Origin: Neodidymelliopsis sp. IMI 364377
Lineage: Eukaryota > Ascomycota > Dothideomycetes > Pleosporales > Didymellaceae
NCBI GenBank assembly: GCA_027946375.1
Contig: JAPEUT010000043.1
Span: 60,962 to 124,961 of the forward strand
Length of the DNA stretch: 64,000 nucleotides
Direction: 5' to 3'
Each line of letters starts with the position of its first letter. Position 1 is the first letter of the stretch. Positions 45,204 through 56,692 of this stretch are shown piece by piece. A model generated the notes under the pieces. The model was not told where the DNA came from, did not search any database, and saw only the letters and a program-made list of their open reading frames with translations. Made by a program: the position numbers and the translations under genes.

Positions 45204-45475
45204 TGTGATGTGCGGATGTGATGTTGAAGACGTACAACATTGAAATCGCGTTGGGAGAGCGTCATCGAATTGGAATTTGGAGCTCGGGCCAGGATGCTAG
45301 CTGCAGGTACATACATCTCCGCCTCGCGCTACGCTCTCATTGTTATCTCCCTCCATGTTTTCCCTCTTCCCATGCAGATCTGTATCTATGTACAAAGTGA
45401 TGATGAACGCCTGAAGCTGCTGATGCATAATACAGATGCCTTTCTCAAAAGATGCTTACTCAATCAGTCGCACTG

Positions 45476-46216
45476 TCACCGTACCACTTTGTGGCCCTCG
45501 GCCCGCCGACCCATACCGTTCTCAGGACCAGCCATCGATGTATTGGCTTTCAAGCCATCCATTTCAATATCGTCCTCGTCTTCGGAATCAAACGCCGACG
45601 GAAGTTCCTCGCAATCAAAAGCGTTTAAGCCAAGCCTCGCTTTCAGACCATGCATTCCTGGAGGCTGTTCCCGATCACCCTTGACCGACAACGGCTTGAA
45701 CGACTCTGTCAGCTGTGAGCTTGTGCTCACGCGCTTGAAATGCTGTCTCCGAAAGTCCATCGGTTCCGTTTGACTTGTGCTGCTGGCCGTAGTGCTGGCG
45801 GTCGAGGATAGTGATGGACATGTTCCTGAACTTTGCTGTCGGTGATGTCTGCTCCTCTGGATCACTGGCTTTCCGCATCGTAATGGTTGTTCGGCGCCGA
45901 GGTATGTCCACTCACCAGCAGGGGGATTGTATGCTGGACTTGTGCCGTAGTTTGCGCAAAGCTTTGAGGCCTTCAGTTCGCCAGTCGGTGTACTGGTCCC
46001 AGAGGCTGTGAATCTGGACCAGCTAGAAAAGCTTACTGTCTTGCAACTTGGTGGTGTCGAGGGCATCTCTGCCCATGGCCGGATAATTTCACGCATTGCT
46101 GCGTTGTGCGCTGTTGAAGACTTGCGCTCAGGTAGATTTGGCCTGGTTGATGGTGTTCTCCTGCAGTCGTTGGTGCGCGACTCTGGAGAGTATGAGAAGT
46201 AATCTTGTTGCGACAT
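45476..46216 (-). CDS. Ser/Thr-rich protein of unknown function
   Basis: Single open frame of 246 residues starting MSQQDYFSYSPESRTND. Low complexity, rich in Ser, Thr and Pro, with a Ser/Thr run (CPSLSSTASTTASSTSQTEP), a basic patch (MDFRRQHFKRVSTSS) and an acidic end (AFDSEDEDDIEMDGLKA). No enzyme motif, signal peptide or membrane helix seen. KARLGLNAFDCEELPSAF looks like a short conserved linear element. It may be a phosphorylated scaffold or regulator; function cannot be assigned. Reality is supported by length and composition only. Confidence 0.55.
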   Translation of the reverse strand: MSQQDYFSYSPESRTNDCRRTPSTRPNLPERKSSTAHNAAMREIIRPWAEMPSTPPSCKTVSFSSWSRFTASGTSTPTGELKASKLCANYGTSPAYNPPAGEWTYLGAEQPLRCGKPVIQRSRHHRQQSSGTCPSLSSTASTTASSTSQTEPMDFRRQHFKRVSTSSQLTESFKPLSVKGDREQPPGMHGLKARLGLNAFDCEELPSAFDSEDEDDIEMDGLKANTSMAGPENGMGRRAEGHKVVR

Positions 46217-48030
46217 GATGATGGGTGACGATTGCGAGGCTGTGGCTGCACTTGGAACAAAAACAAGCCGCGACGCAATCAGCCTGCTGTCGCAAGGGTG
46301 GTCAATAAATCCAAAAAGGTGAGTCAGGGTCTGTGAGTGCTGACTTGAGAATACTCGGTACCGGTAAGGTGAAGGCCATGGTTGAGGTGAGGCTCACAAT
46401 GTAAGAGGCGGGGCACATTATTCATTCCATTGTCCGTCTTCATCTGCAGACACCACACCGCACTTTCAAACGAAAAGGCCGGAACTGGTGCCACCGTGTG
46501 GGGTAAGGCAGCTGAGAGATCGGAGAGATAGCCCGCACTATGTGGAGGTGGGAGTACAGTGAGTGTGACCCCTGGAGCAGCTGGACCTGAGTCTTACGGG
46601 CGTGATGGAATCGTGCGGTGTGGTTTGCGAGCATGCGTTTGCTGCGCATGATTGTGTCTTGCGCAAACGGTGGCGGATGACGTCGCTTGCTGGGATTGGT
46701 GTAACCACACAGGTTGCAATGATCGGCGTGGGGGCAAAGAAGCTTGATAAGTAGCATGTGAGGCTTGGATACCATTCAGGTTGCGACAGCCGCTGGAGCC
46801 TCGAAATAAAGGGTCCAGGCACATGCATCGCTTTTACCCTGCGTCAAGATGGTAAACGACACGTGACAAGACCGACTTCAACGCACGCCGTTGTTTTTCC
46901 GATTTAACATCGAACAAGAATCTGCACAGAAGAGCCACATCAACATTCACGCTATCTATCCCCTGTTGAACATCCCAGCACCCATCGTGGAAGGCTCCAG
47001 CCAACCATGATCTTCGCTACCACCTTGACAACTCTCAATACTGACCAGGTCAGCCTCTTCACTTGGCATCTGCCTTTGAGAAGCCCTCTCGCGATAGATT
47101 GTCTCACTTGAGCTTGTCCTGCGATCAAGGAGGGTAGTGCCAAGTCTCGTATTAGTGTTGTACGTGGTTGTAGCTTGAGATATAATCGTCAAGACTTGCC
47201 GATGAAGTACTGACAGAAGTCGTGGACCTAGGATCAACCTTCTACGACTTATCAACTACCTAGTCTTTGCGGGCGAGTATGGCGGTACATTGAACAGGGC
47301 ATGGCAAAGACAATATTTGACAGAGTGGGCACGTTGACAAAACTCAAGATGCAGCCGGGAGTTGCTTCAGAATTGCAGTGCGATCAAGCAATATTCATAA
47401 CTAGGGAGGTATATTGTTCCATACTGTTGTTTCAACGAATCCGATGATATGGATGGCGAGAACCGAATATTGGAAGTGCTGCAGCACTAGATATTGCCAT
47501 TGGCAGGATAGTAAGGGAGACTCATATTCGCCTGCATATGGTCGACTCAAACTTCATGAGATGCTCTGTAGGTCTGAAACTAACAGTCTTAACGTTGTAA
47601 AACATCTCACTACACTATATACACATCATTGCCTACGGAACTCAACTACGAACCAGACCTAGAGGCTGTGCCAATGTGGGATTTAGTACCCTCGAGCTCC
47701 CGCCCACGAGCCTCGCTTCGTCGAGTAGCAAGACTATAAAGCCTGATTGCTGAGTCATAACAATAATGTCTCGAGTCCAGTTTGAGTCCGTCTCCCATTT
47801 GGTCCTCGAAGCTGAGAGCCGGACATTGTTCAAGTCGTGAGCGCAATACTTGCTAAGAGGAAGCCCCACAGCATCAGGGAACACAAGGCTTCATCGGAGA
47901 CGACGCACATGAATCAGCAACACATGTATGCCCTAGTGTTAACTGTTAACTTGAAGGTAGCTGCCCCTCGTAATTGGGCACTGCAGCGATAGCAGGTTAC
48001 CACGAAGTAGGTGTGATAAAACGTCGTAAT
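46217..48030. other. 1.8-kb intergenic
   Basis: No family-like frame, RNA gene or repeat recognised; open frames of 60-110 codons on both strands look random. Confidence 0.45.
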
Positions 48031-48900
48031 TCAGCCTTGGGGCGCTTGGTCGACGTCACTCGATCGTCTTGCCCCTTCACCGAACTTCTTCTCCCACTCT
48101 TTCGTTCTTTCCCTTGCCGGCGCTGAGAATTGTGTGCTCAGCCCGCCCCTACTCTTAACTTGCATCTTCTTCTCTGCTTCCTCCAATTGTTTCAGCTGAT
48201 CCTCCTCGCTCTGAATCTTCCTCTCTAGCGTGACTTCAAACATATCTCTGCCCTTTGTTCGACCTTTCAGACCGTTATCTTCGAGGTCGAAATAAAGTGC
48301 CCAGCGCAAGCCTTCTCTTCCCCACGGCGTGGATTCGTCTTCGTCCGCGCCATCCCACTCGTCGATGACTACGAAGCCTTCCCATCCATCGAACAGCATC
48401 ATTTTCTCATCCTGCGTCCAGTCCCATTCGCCAACAATGTGACTGATGGATCCACTACGATTGCTGTACTTGAGTTCGTACGTATCCTTGTCGCAGTAGA
48501 CCCAATTTAGCATAGGTGGGTCATCGCTGATTGTACTGACAAGTCCTCTTTCCGGTGGACACCTTTCTTCGTCTGGATACTGTATGTAGAATCCTGCAAA
48601 AGCATGCATTGGTGGGTTCATCTCTTTACTGTCATCTGGTGGTAGCGGCTTCCCTTCATCGTCGCGCGGTACTACCCAAGCTTTGTCGTGGCGTAGTATC
48701 ACCGTTCCATAATCGACTTCGTCTTTTGCAATAGGGTCCTTGGAGTCGCAGTTGACGAGAAGGTTGAACTTGATCATGCGCGTCTCGTTCGCGGCTTCTT
48801 CATTTTGCTTCTTCTGGTACTCGACACCTTCAGCAACGCCAGTCACGACCGGAATCGCGATAACACAGCCACCAAGAAATAGACTCAGGGGTAGTGACAT
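48031..48900 (-). CDS. conserved-looking fungal protein of unknown function with N-terminal hydrophobic segment
   Basis: Single exon, 289 residues. N-terminus LPLSLFLGGCVIAIPVVTGV is a hydrophobic stretch that may be a membrane anchor or signal peptide. The body is rich in Trp, Asp and Tyr (HAFAGFYIQYPDEERCPPER, NWVYCDKDTYELKYSNRSGS, VGEWDWTQDEKMMLFDGWEG, WALYFDLEDNGL), suggesting a folded beta domain. The C-terminus is a charged coiled coil (RKIQSEEDQLKQLEEAEKKM) followed by a disordered end. I do not recognise the family. Start is the first ATG; no intron. Confidence 0.75.
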   Translation of the reverse strand: MSLPLSLFLGGCVIAIPVVTGVAEGVEYQKKQNEEAANETRMIKFNLLVNCDSKDPIAKDEVDYGTVILRHDKAWVVPRDDEGKPLPPDDSKEMNPPMHAFAGFYIQYPDEERCPPERGLVSTISDDPPMLNWVYCDKDTYELKYSNRSGSISHIVGEWDWTQDEKMMLFDGWEGFVVIDEWDGADEDESTPWGREGLRWALYFDLEDNGLKGRTKGRDMFEVTLERKIQSEEDQLKQLEEAEKKMQVKSRGGLSTQFSAPARERTKEWEKKFGEGARRSSDVDQAPQG

Positions 48901-49990
48901 GTTGTACAGTAACGGGATACGAAGGTGTTGCGCCGAGTTGTAACGTTAACAGTAGAGTACGTGGGACGCTAATTGGTTAGGCATGTTACGTCATACTCGC
49001 TTCCAACTTTGCACGTCTTCACAGTCTATCCACGGTACTTTACAATCAACTATGGCCTTACCTACGAAAACGCAGATGCATCGAATCAGGGTTTTTTCTT
49101 GAAATAGAGTTTCTTGAGGCAGGTATTCTAAGAGGGTCATTGCTCATTCAGTTCAGGCTTGGACTATTCGGCTGGCGACATGTTCGCTCTTTTAGTTCTC
49201 TTTCTCCTTGTGATTACAACTACAGGCTAATGAACACACTTGAAGTCAGATCGTATATAGCACCTGACATGAATACAGTGCGAAGATGAATTGTTCCCTT
49301 CAAAAGGGCGCAGACCGCAATAGCATCTGAGCACACTAATCATCAACGTTGATGCTGATAACACTGCTTGACCGTTTCTTCATCATTGTGTTCGCTGAAG
49401 ATATTATCCACGTGCCTGTTGATTGAGAGAAAATCGAGTGTGAGTCTCTTGCCAACGTGCGTTTAGTACTTCTAGGTGCAACACCTTCAGTTGACAAGCT
49501 TCAAGTCTAAACCGCCATGTTTCTTAAGCTTGCTTGGAAATTTTCACGAAAGTAGGACTGGTTTGCAGACTACACGAGCCAACTCCAGACGAAGGCCTCA
49601 CAGACACGATAAGAATTGTGGCGCCTGAGGCTAACGACGCAGCTCCACTTTCTTAGCCCCGCTGACTAATGACTTCCCATCAAAACTTCGTCAATCGCCG
49701 CCGCCACTTCTGTTCTCTATATAGAAAGTTGCACCCAAGCAATTTGACATCAAACTTCCTATTTTATGAATTTGGCGTTGATATAGCTTTGGGGAGATCG
49801 AATCTTTGCTCCCAAGAACCCCTGCGCACACTCAATGCGCTGATGGTCCCGTAGCTCCGAGACATACCATAAATCTTCGTACGCGTTTGCTTCGACGACA
49901 CCACGATTGTACCGACGACATCCGGCGCAATGTATGCATGAACCATCGCCAAACAGCTGGAAACGTTGTTTGTGCGCGTAAGCCGCAATC
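48901..49990. other. 1.1-kb divergent intergenic
   Basis: Promoters of the unknown minus-strand gene and the 2EXR-like gene. No gene or RNA recognised. Confidence 0.45.
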
Positions 49991-50797
49991 ATGCCGCGGC
50001 GTAAGACAAAAGACATTGATGCGCTCGTCGCGCAGATGAGCACCATGGGCATCGAGGATTACTCCAACGTGGCCTCGATCACAGAGGATCTGGACCGCAA
50101 GCCCTTCCGCTTCTTCGATCTGCCGTACGAGCTTCGCCTGCGTGTCTATGAGCTCCTGCTCATCTTCCCTAAGACAATGGATCTCGATCCCACGAACCAC
50201 CGCACCGTAGCGCCGAGCCTCAAGCTCTTCTACACATCGCACCGCATGCACGACGAAGCCTCGCGTGTCTTCTACGGCCGCAACACATTCCGTCTCTTCC
50301 CCATACACGGGCGGTACATAAACGCCAAGTACCCGCTCTTCGCACGCATGCCGCGCAAATACCGCGCGCTCATAACACGGCTAGAGTTGCGGCTGGGACC
50401 AGGCTTCACGCGCCCGCCGAAAGGATGGGTTGTGGATAGCCGGCTGGGGCTTACGGCAGTACAGAAAGCATACAAAATGAGGATTTTTGTGGAAATTGAC
50501 CCGGCGTCGAGTGAGATCTTCGAGGGCTTCAGAACAGGCGAGAAGACTTTTTACACTGAATACTGTGTAGGGCTGCTAAGAGCTTTGCTTGCGCAGATTC
50601 CATCAATCGGAGAGGTCGAGTTCGATGCTTATCCTAGCGTAAGTAAGAGCAGTCCGCTGCTGACGGGCCTGTTAGACGAGGCGAAGCTCAATCAGAAGAG
50701 GATCGCGTGGGGGCCGGAAAGAGGGTGGGACAAGATCGTTGACAAAGACCTGGTGGGCATACTGGAAAAGATGGGCTTGGGAGGTTTATGGTCTTAA
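49991..50797 (+). CDS. 2EXR/F-box-like fungal protein
   Basis: Single exon, 268 residues. After a basic start (MPRRKTKDID) comes FRFFDLPYELRLRVYELLLI at about 36-56, the LP..LR..IY-type signature of the 2EXR/F-box-like family abundant in filamentous ascomycetes. Then SLKLFYTSHRMHDEASRVFY and GRNTFRLFPIHGRY, the usual second block of this family. The rest is mixed alpha/beta without catalytic motifs. These proteins are thought to be protein-interaction modules; specific function unknown. Base composition is GC-rich at third positions, supporting coding. Confidence 0.8.
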   Translation: MPRRKTKDIDALVAQMSTMGIEDYSNVASITEDLDRKPFRFFDLPYELRLRVYELLLIFPKTMDLDPTNHRTVAPSLKLFYTSHRMHDEASRVFYGRNTFRLFPIHGRYINAKYPLFARMPRKYRALITRLELRLGPGFTRPPKGWVVDSRLGLTAVQKAYKMRIFVEIDPASSEIFEGFRTGEKTFYTEYCVGLLRALLAQIPSIGEVEFDAYPSVSKSSPLLTGLLDEAKLNQKRIAWGPERGWDKIVDKDLVGILEKMGLGGLWS

Positions 50798-51293
50798 CGA
50801 TTACGAATGAATTGAATCATGATATTTGCATGTCAGCCTTTCGTCCAACTGCAAGTATGAACGGGGGGCGATGTTGCCATTCAGGTTGCTCTTTCCATCT
50901 GTGCGTCAAGGCACATCAACCACACCGAAGTCCAAAGATAGTTTCCTAAAGTTCCATTAACGCGTCAAATGGCCATCCCCTAGTACGATACGCGGAACGA
51001 CGTCATTACCCAGTCCGTTCCCGTGGCTGTGCTCGCACGAGTTGCGCAGCTGAGGGCAACCTGGCGCCAATTGAGGGCAACGAAGCTGATTGGTTGCCCT
51101 CAACTTGCCCTGACCTTCGCACTTATGCAGGCCTCTTCAGCCTTAGAGCGACAATGTATATCACAACACAGGCTGTTGAGGATAGTCTTTTTGACAAGAC
51201 GTTCAGCAATCGAAAGCATCATTTTGCGCCTGCGTGCTCCGGCAACGTAGAAGAACCATACCGACACTTCTCACCACAGCTTACCTGCTCACA
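50798..51293. other. 496-bp intergenic
   Basis: 3' flank of the 2EXR-like gene and promoter of the kinase gene. GTTGCCCTCAACT-type inverted repeats of GAGGGCAAC occur around 51052-51108 (GAGGGCAACCTGGC, GAGGGCAACGAAG, GGTTGCCCTC). Confidence 0.5.
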
Positions 51294-54095
51294 ATGAGCG
51301 ACCAACTACAAGACTGGCAAATCGACATCATCCAAGCCTGGCGCAATCACTCAAAACGAGATATCGACGATCTAGACGTGACCTGTCTTGGTGTACTTCT
51401 CGATACGTCGAACTCCGCCATTCTGGAAGAGCTCCATTCACCTACTAGAACTGCAGCTGCAGAACATCTCGCTACCAAAACCTCGCAAATACTGGGTCCC
51501 GACACAACACCTTTGAGTAGCTCGGAATGTTCGAGTGAAGGCACGTCAGTAGACAGTGTCCCGAAGATCGACCTTCCGATCTTCACCCCTCGTAATACCA
51601 ACGTCACGTCCCCACCACAAGCGTCTTGCAACATATCGAGAAATAGACAACTGCCATCCGATGTCGCACAGTCAATCTCGACCAACGGTATCAAGTCAGG
51701 TGGACTGACTCTGCGAGGAAATTCCGTAGATTCTACCCAACAGTCGTTGAGCATTGCAGTATGTTCGTCTCCGACGCCAGCACACTTGAGACGCCCTACC
51801 TGGGGTAATCTTACATCTGCTTTGCCGAGCTCAATACTCAGTTCGATCGAGCATGATATCCGGAGCAGACAGCGTAAAGGCTGCGCTGCGTCAAAGAAGA
51901 GCGGGCCACAAAAAGGCACCTTTCCTTGCACATTGGGCTGTGGTCGCCTGTCTACTTCTATATGTGACAGAAGAAGACACGAAAACGAAGCCTACCCCGG
52001 AGACTACTGGGTGTGTTATGTTTGTACACAAGATCATTTATCACGGCCGATGATTTTCCACAGACTTGATAAAATACAAAGGCACAGCAAGCTAAAGCAT
52101 TCGGGCGATCTCGATCTGAACCATTGCCGAGTATTCAATCTTCGTATAGCAAGACCAGATAGATGTGGCTTGTGTCAGTATTCTTTTCGAAGCCGAAACG
52201 ACTGGGATGACCACACCGCAAAGCATCATTCCGGGCATGCTAGAGTCAACACTAGACATTCTGTTTCGACTAAACCCACGAAGATCGCCGCAGAACTCAG
52301 GGATCGTGGCAATCGAATCGGCAACGAAGGATGTCAACAGAGTGGGCTTACCAGCTCAAATGCAGTCTTGACACCTGCGGTTGACCGTATCACGCCATCG
52401 ATGCTCAGCACCTCAACATCGCTTGCTTCATCAAACGATCTGAAGCTCTTACTCGCTGATCTGCATAATATGTTCGAGACTTCCCAGCCTGGACAACAGC
52501 TGCCAAGTCACGAATCTAGAAACCTGTCCATCATTAGACTTTGTAGTCTCTCGGCCATTGGATCTGTTGCCGAACCACAATCCGATGTATGCTTACTCGT
52601 AGTTAACTGGATTGATAAGATCAGTGATAAGGGTGCAACCGCCACGATCTTTAAGGTCGAGATTGCCTTCGACATGGTGCTCCGTCGGTCCTCCGAACCT
52701 ATGTTGTACGCGGTGAAGCAGTTCTCACACGCAGACTGCCAGCTGTTTATGCAAGAAGCCGGTGCATACAACGCCGTTGCTCATTCCGGATCTAACGCAA
52801 TCACCAAATGCTTTGGCACGTTCCGGGACCGTGATGCTGCTGGACACGTTACTCATAATTTGCTCCTGGAACGTGGCCAAAGCGATCTATGGGACTACTG
52901 GATGTGCACATCACCGCCTAGAGCTTTCAGGGATATTTCAACGTCTTATTCCCGGTTCTTTGATCTGTTCAAGGCAGTTGATACGTTGCATCAGATGCGT
53001 CAGCCTAGCAAGGGTGGATTACTGCATGGTCGTCATGGCGATCTAAAACCTGAGAATATCCTTTTCTTTAGCGACAAGAAGGAGCATACTCGTTTCAAGA
53101 TCGGAGACCTTGGGCTCGCTCATATGAGATTACAGCAGCAGTCTCGCCCAGGAGAAGAGGCCGACTCTTGCTCTGTCATGTGGGGAGGTGGCACCCGAAG
53201 ATACTGTAAGGGCAACCAGTCTTTCATACACTACCACTCACACTAACAACACCTAGGTGCCCCTGAGTATGACAATACTAAATCAGGTCGTGTAACTTCT
53301 GTCCGCCGCTCCCGAAACCACGACATCTGGGCCTTGGGCTGCATAATGCTCGAATTCGTTGTCTGGACACTCTGCGGAGCCGATGGTGTGCGAACATTCC
53401 GAAAGGACCGCAGAATATCCTCGAAGACCTCCCTCGACAATCTAACCGCTGCATTTCATGACGGTCAAAAGTTATCACCCACAGTCTCCAGCTGGATCTC
53501 CAACCTCAGAAACTCGGTCCGTCCCAACGACAAGATCAGCAAGCCAGTCCTCGACGTCGTCGATACAATCTTGACCCATCAAGGCCCTGTCGATCGCTTG
53601 ACCACAGCAGAGTTATACCAGTCCTTGACCAAGATCCTGCAGCGTGCCGAGCAAGAAGCGCCACCCACGCCTTTACGTTTTGACGGGTATACAAAGTATG
53701 ATCCGCAATTGAATTCGCTTTCCAGTCTCGACTTCAACCCCAACTTCGAGTACAAGCCCTTCGTGCCACAAGACACAATTGGAATGTCACAATCATGCTC
53801 TGATACATTCAGCGATAGCGGGATCTTCAAATGCACTTCTGATCCATTCAACGACAGCGCAATCTTCACATATACCTCTGATCTATCCGATGCGCAGTGG
53901 CGAGATACCTACGATTGGAATACCTCCCCCTCAGCCCTCACGACGGAAGAAGCGCTCAGTGCTTGGCCGGATACGTGTAATTCTTTTGAAGATCCTGAGA
54001 TGTTTCTTAATCTCTCGGGTACCTCGGATTCTCAATGGACGGGTGTTTGGGCAGATGATTCTGTGTTTTTGTCCCAGAATCATGATGGGTTTTAG
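51294..54095 (+). CDS. C2H2 zinc-finger / protein-kinase fusion protein
   Basis: 916 residues; exons 51294-53205 and 53257-54095, the intron sitting just before the APE motif (RRY|CAPEY). Order: disordered Ser/Thr region (1-200); Cys/His-rich zinc region from about 209 (FPCTLGCGRLSTSICDRRRH, then RLDKIQRHSKLKHSG) and a classical C2H2 finger at about 291 (CGLCQYSFRSRNDWDDHTAKH); linker; Ser/Thr kinase domain at about 430-770. Kinase motifs: Lys in LYAVKQF, Glu in FMQEAGAY, catalytic loop HGRHGDLKPENIL, DLG for DFG in KIGDLGLA, APE, and DIWALGCIMLEF. The Gly-rich loop is degenerate (SDKGATATIF), so activity is likely but not certain. The tail is acidic with near-repeats (SDTFSDSGIFKC, SDPFNDSAIFTY). 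Possibly a nuclear or stress kinase; substrate unknown. Confidence 0.88.
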
Positions 54096-54332
54096 GTGAG
54101 GGGTTGTGTGTCTACGAAGCGGTTTAAATCTAATATAAAAGCTAAGATCGATGGTTTGTTCCGCAGGTTGTCTAATTGATTGTCAACATGGAGGCTACGA
54201 TAGGATTCTTCGAGAAGGCAACGACACGCAAAAGGGTGGTATTTGAGAAGGTTTATTTAACTACTAATGACGCTACATCAACATTGCTATGCATGCAATC
54301 TTTCCATCGCTATAACCACCCGACGCCCAAAA

Positions 54333-56692
54333 CTACTCCTTCTCCAAAAAGTCCGCAGCCGCATCGATGACCTTAGCCGCAATCGCAATCCACTTCCTTG
54401 CCTTGGCATCATCGCTCTCGTCGATCCCCTCAACAATACCCGGGAACGTGGCGCCGGCATACCCAGTCCACTTACCGGGTGCGAAGACGATGTGCTTGAA
54501 CCAAGGCCTGTCATCTAGGCCTTCGGCGTGCAGGAACTGTCGTTCTAAGAGCTTGTACTTGGTGTTTGCGTTGCGAATGGCGAGCAGGAGGCGGACTCTG
54601 AGCCAGGGCTTCCACCACGGCATGTCGGCATGGTAGTAGTCGTCGAGGAGCTGGGCGGCGATGCCGTCGTGGATGGTGGATGCAAATTTGAAGTGTGCGG
54701 CTGCGTGATCGAGAGGCGCGAATATGTTCTCTGATGCGGCGTAGTTGGAGTCTTTGGCCTTTTGTTTGACTGAGTTGATGTATTTGTCCAAGCCGGTTGC
54801 GTAGTCGCTGGCGCTCAGTTGGAGGACTGGAGTCTCGACAAGCTTTGCTGCAACAAGGGCCCATACTTTGGCGACAGTGGCATGGTAGTGGAAGCCCGGG
54901 TCGCCATAGCGGGCCATCCAGTCAAAAGAGTCGTAGTTACTGTGGTAGTGGTAGACAGGGTCCTTCGAGTTGGAGCCAAAACCCATGTCGATGGAAGGGA
55001 TGCCGGCAAAGTCTTGGAAGGCGGTGAAGTCGGAACCTGAACCCATGGTGGAGACGTGCTTGTCCCAGAGCGAGAAAACGGACTGGCCTGCGACAGTCTG
55101 ATTTGGGGAGGGTACCAGAGGCAAGACCTCTTCAACAGCTCGAGTAAGCAGCGGCGCCGCTGAGAGCTTGAAGTCACGACCTCTGGTTGCAACATCGACA
55201 TTTAGGTAGGCTACCGCAGAGCCGGCGAGCCACGGCAGATACTCTTCAACCCACTCGGTGCTACCTACCAAGCCGTACTCTTCGCCGTCCCAACTGGCAA
55301 ACACGATCGTCCTGAGCGGCTTCCATCCTGCCTGTAGGGCCAAGCCAAAACTTCGAATGACCTCGTTAAAGGCCGCCGAACCGCTGTTGGGGTCCGATGC
55401 GCCTCCAGCGATCCACGCGTCGCGATGATTGCCCAATACGACAACCTCATCTGGGATGGTTCCGTTGATGACGCCAATGACGTTCCACAGAGGTGTTGTG
55501 ACATATTCCTGCTCGTTGACGAGGTTCAGAGTAAGCCCATCTGGCGACGGACCGATGTTGTAGTCGACGCCCTTGTAGTCGAGACCGCCGCCATGCCAGG
55601 ACTTGTCAAAAGAGGTTGCTTTTGGGCCGTGGCCATTGAGGGCCTTCAGCAAGGGCAGTGCATCTTCGTACGAAATGGGGATCGAAGGGATCGAGGGAAT
55701 GGCGTGGTCGACGGGTAGACGAGGCACACCAGGCTTGGAAGGGTAGCCTGGAGTGGTAGGGTCACCAGGGGCGAAGCCTGGGTTATTAGCTTAGTAGACA
55801 TCAGAGCGCTTGAGGCACACTTACTCAAGAACTGCACGCTGCCCCTCTGGACGCTGCTTGGCTCCCGTGCTGGGCCGTCTGGGTAAGTTGCGTTGCCGTT
55901 CTTCTCGGTGACCTCGCCGTCATCGCCTGGGTCACTGTACATGACAACACCAATCATGCCAAATTCCTGTGCGCGCTTGACCTTCAATCCACGGAAGACG
56001 CCACCGTACTTTGCTAAGGCAATCTTGCCTTTCAGATCGATTTTCGCAGCCTTCAAGTCCTCAAAGTCTTGATACGTGCCATAGTTGACAAAAACGTAGC
56101 CTCCAGTGACATTGCCCGAGGCGCTGTAGCCATGGAACGTCGGTATCCTGTCTGCCGACTGGCTCGCCTTGTCCTCCTCCAGCACGTTCTCTTCCAATCG
56201 AGCCTCGAACTTGACGTTGTCCTTCTCAAGCAGCGCCAGACGGTGGCCCTTGGGGTAGTTGATGTAGACGTCATAGTCGACAATGGTGCTCTCGACACCG
56301 AACTCCTGCCACCGCTCCTTAGTCCAGAGAGCCTGTGTCAGGTTCTTACCTGCCAGATGCGGCCCACTGGTGTAGTATTCGCTCCATTCGCGTGCCTTGT
56401 CAGCATCTGGCGTCTCGAGCAGGATAGTCTGCAGCTCTTCGTAGTTCAAGCCTGTGCGACGTGACCAGTCCTCAGCTATCTTCTGCGAGTGCGCATGCTC
56501 GAGAATGACCGGCGAGTCGCTGTCAGACTTCCAATCGAAGCTGAAGAGGAGCACGGCAACTAACCCTCCGACCAGCACGACGGTGGAGAGGACAGAGGTG
56601 CACCAGAAGCGCAGGCGGTGGTGGGGATAGCGGTCGCGAACGTAGGGTCGCACCTCGACTGTCTGGATCAGAGGAGTGCGCTCGTTGGCCAT
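54333..56692 (-). CDS. M28 peptidase, glutamate carboxypeptidase II/transferrin-receptor-like
   Basis: Type II membrane metallopeptidase, 770 residues; exons (minus) 56692-55825 and 55777-54333. Layout: short cytosolic tail, one membrane helix (VLSTVVLVGGLVAVLLFSF, about 37-55), PA domain (GGYVFVNYGTYQDFEDLKAA; GKIALAKYGGVFRGLKVKRA), M28 peptidase domain, then a helical dimerisation domain. The co-catalytic zinc ligands are visible: VLGNHRDAW (His), GGASDPNSGSA (Asp), ASWDGEEYGL (Glu-Glu), YLNVDVA (Asp) and VYHYHSNYDS (His). It should therefore be an active aminopeptidase or carboxypeptidase, in vacuole or cell surface. The start MANERTPLIQ is the ATG giving a standard tail; the frame upstream is open to about 56776 with one more ATG. 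The 47-nt intron has a CTAAC-like branch site. Confidence 0.92.
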
